Positions 12,260 through 13,764 of a stretch of DNA of 13,764 bases are shown piece by piece. The first letter of the stretch is position 1; each line of letters begins with the position of its first letter. The notes beneath the pieces were generated by a model that did not search any database, was not told where the DNA came from, and saw nothing but the letters and a program-made list of their open reading frames with translations. The DNA lies in NCBI GenBank assembly GCA_963578625.1, contig CAUZEO010000119.1, positions 1 to 13,764 on the forward strand, read 5' to 3'. Both the position numbers and the translations under genes were made by a program. This stretch comes from CAUZEO01 sp963578625 (GTDB taxonomy: Bacteria; Verrucomicrobiota; Kiritimatiellia; SLOV01).

Positions 12260-13764
12260 ATGAAACTCTCTACAGGCTCCATGCACGGAGGCAGGCCAAC
12301 CGTTTTCGGGCGAAACGGGGCAGTCTCCTCCGGACACTATCTCGCCAGCGAAATTGGTATCCATATCCTGCGGTCCGGAGGAAACGCTTTCGATGCCGCG
12401 GTGGCGGCGGGCATTGCGCTCCAAGTTCTGAAGCCGCATCAAAATGGATTTGCCGGAGAAAACCCCATGCTCGTATGGCCCGCCGGGGAGAAGAAGGTTT
12501 TTGCGGTCAGCGGGCACGGCCCGGCTCCACGCGCGGCAACGATAGAGGCCATGCGGGAACTCGGCGTTACCGCAATTCCCGGCGATGGATTTCTAGGGGC
12601 CATCGTCCCCCCGGCATTCGCCACCTACATGTTTCTCTTGAAAAACTTCGGAACCCTGGATGTGGCCGCGGTACTCGAACCCGCAATGGCCGTTGCGGTC
12701 GATGGATTCGCAATGGCGGACGACCTGCACCACGCCATCGCCCGGATGGCCCCCCGCTTCCGGTCGCAGTGGCCGGCGAGCGCCGCACTGTTTTTGCCCG
12801 ACGGAGCACCCCCGGATCCAGGCGCGGTATTCAAGAATCCCGCTCTCGGGTCGACTCTGAAACAACTGATCGATTCCGCGGGAGGAGTAAACCGGGCGGC
12901 CGGATGCGACGCAGCAACAGATCTATTCTACCGAGGGGAAATCGCGAGGGACATTCTCGACTTCGCCACCCGGGTACCCTGCCTGGATGCGACGGGCGAT
13001 GCGCATACCTCCCTGTTGACACTGGAAGATTTCTCGGCATACCAGCCAACCCTGGAGGAACCCGCACGGTATTCATGGAACGGCCTCGAAGTAACCAAGT
13101 GCCCGCCCTGGTCCCAGGGACCGGTTCTGCTTCAAGCGCTGAGTCTGCTGAAGAGCTTCGATCTGCAAGCCATGGGACACAATACGGCGAGCTATATTCA
13201 CACCGTGGCAGAGGCGATGAAACTCGCCTTCGCGGATCGGGAATTCTACTACGGAGATCCGGATCATACCGAATCGCCCATGGAGCGCCTGCTCGACGAT
13301 TCATACGCCACTCAACGCGCGCGGCTTATCGACCAGGCATCGGCGAGCCTTGAGCTCCGACCCGGAGGATTCGCGCCGCTGACCGAATACGCGGCGGTGG
13401 CAGACGTGGATCAAGCGCTCGCTTCGTCCGGGGACACGACAAAACTTGACGTCATCGATGCGGCCGGAAACGCGGTGAGCATCACGACCAGCGGCGGATG
13501 GTTGACGTCGAGCCCGGTCATTCCCGGGCTCGGCTTTCCCCTGGGTACCCGCGGTCAGATGTTTTCACTGGAACCGAATCATCCGAACTGCCTCGCACCG
13601 GGCAAACGGCCGCGCACGACACTGACGCCCTCGCTCGCGCTGAAAGACGGGACTCCCTACCTCGCCTTCGGCTCACCCGGTGGCGACAGTCAAGACCAGT
13701 GGGCGCTTCAGTTCCTCTTGAATCACGAACTCTTCGGAATGAGTCTTCAAGAGTCGATCGATTC
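12260..13764 (+). CDS. Gamma-glutamyltranspeptidase-family Ntn-hydrolase, 3' end beyond window
   Basis: The frame is open for 501 codons to the edge; family members are usually about 530-580 residues, so only the C-terminus is missing. The proteins are made as one chain that cuts itself before a threonine, which then acts as nucleophile. Here the cut should precede T393 in GDTTKLDVID (391-400), followed by AAGNAVSIT. GKRPRTTLTPSLALKDG (448-464) and AFGSPGGDSQ (469-478) match the small-subunit active-site region. Differences from true GGTs: the RE pair that binds the glutamate carboxylate is replaced by SGHGPAP (84-90), the GIGGGGF loop is GFAGENP (63-69), and K395 replaces the usual histidine. 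No signal peptide is seen, so a cytoplasmic enzyme is likely. It may act on another amide, as HpxW-type oxamate amidohydrolases do. ATG 12260 has AAGGA too close; ATG 12281 is an alternative start. Confidence 0.88.
   Translation, partial: MKLSTGSMHGGRPTVFGRNGAVSSGHYLASEIGIHILRSGGNAFDAAVAAGIALQVLKPHQNGFAGENPMLVWPAGEKKVFAVSGHGPAPRAATIEAMRELGVTAIPGDGFLGAIVPPAFATYMFLLKNFGTLDVAAVLEPAMAVAVDGFAMADDLHHAIARMAPRFRSQWPASAALFLPDGAPPDPGAVFKNPALGSTLKQLIDSAGGVNRAAGCDAATDLFYRGEIARDILDFATRVPCLDATGDAHTSLLTLEDFSAYQPTLEEPARYSWNGLEVTKCPPWSQGPVLLQALSLLKSFDLQAMGHNTASYIHTVAEAMKLAFADREFYYGDPDHTESPMERLLDDSYATQRARLIDQASASLELRPGGFAPLTEYAAVADVDQALASSGDTTKLDVIDAAGNAVSITTSGGWLTSSPVIPGLGFPLGTRGQMFSLEPNHPNCLAPGKRPRTTLTPSLALKDGTPYLAFGSPGGDSQDQWALQFLLNHELFGMSLQESID

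Noticed and set aside
12475..13353. 292-residue plus-strand frame
   Set aside because: It is an out-of-frame shadow of the GGT-like gene, rich in Arg/Gly/Ser, with no domain.

Overview
The window is bacterial and moderately GC-rich, with tightly packed genes. Sec signal peptides on many products and a Ton-like inner-membrane motor point to a Gram-negative (diderm) cell. The mix of ExbB/ExbD, a DUF4159 protein, FG-GAP/VCBS repeats and secreted TPR proteins resembles the PVC group (Planctomycetes, Verrucomicrobia, Kiritimatiellota, Lentisphaerota) or Hydrogenedentota. That placement is an inference from gene style; no rRNA or other phylogenetic marker is present.

Region 1 (1-7540) holds the most interesting unit. 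A secreted TPR protein reads leftward and off the window (1609 to 1). About 90 bases away a rightward run of six genes begins: secreted TPR protein with a small N-terminal beta domain (1700-2563), ExbB-type motor protein with an added C-terminal zinc ribbon (2589-3560), two different ExbD proteins in tandem (3568-4056, 4060-4485), a protein with a TonB-like N-terminus (one membrane helix containing His, then a proline-rich stretch) but a DUF4159 domain in place of the TonB C-terminal domain (4515-5750), and a secreted five-repeat FG-GAP/VCBS protein (5789-7540). All gaps are under 40 bases, so this is probably one operon. I infer a proton-motive-force-driven machine that delivers force or a conformational signal to periplasmic or envelope partners, with the TPR and FG-GAP proteins as scaffold or cargo-contact parts. 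No TonB-dependent receptor lies in the window.

Region 2 (7541-9443) has a convergent intergenic stretch with a hairpin repeat, then two leftward genes: a small secreted protein of unknown function and, upstream of it, a 12-helix MFS transporter.

Region 3 (9371-11107) has a clear sigma-70-type promoter driving a secreted cyclophilin-type peptidyl-prolyl isomerase with about 200 extra C-terminal residues, then about 450 bases without a convincing gene.

Region 4 (11108-13764) has a leftward short-chain dehydrogenase, a repeat-rich intergenic region of about 400 bases, and a rightward gamma-glutamyltranspeptidase-family (Ntn-hydrolase) gene running off the right edge. The GGT-like protein lacks the residues that bind glutamate in true GGTs, so its substrate is probably different.

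The intergenic regions at 7551-7652 and 11975-12160 carry four related hairpin repeats on both strands. They share a CGTRGC-like flank, a stem-loop with a TCC-containing loop, and a purine-rich tail. They look like members of a dispersed repeat family.
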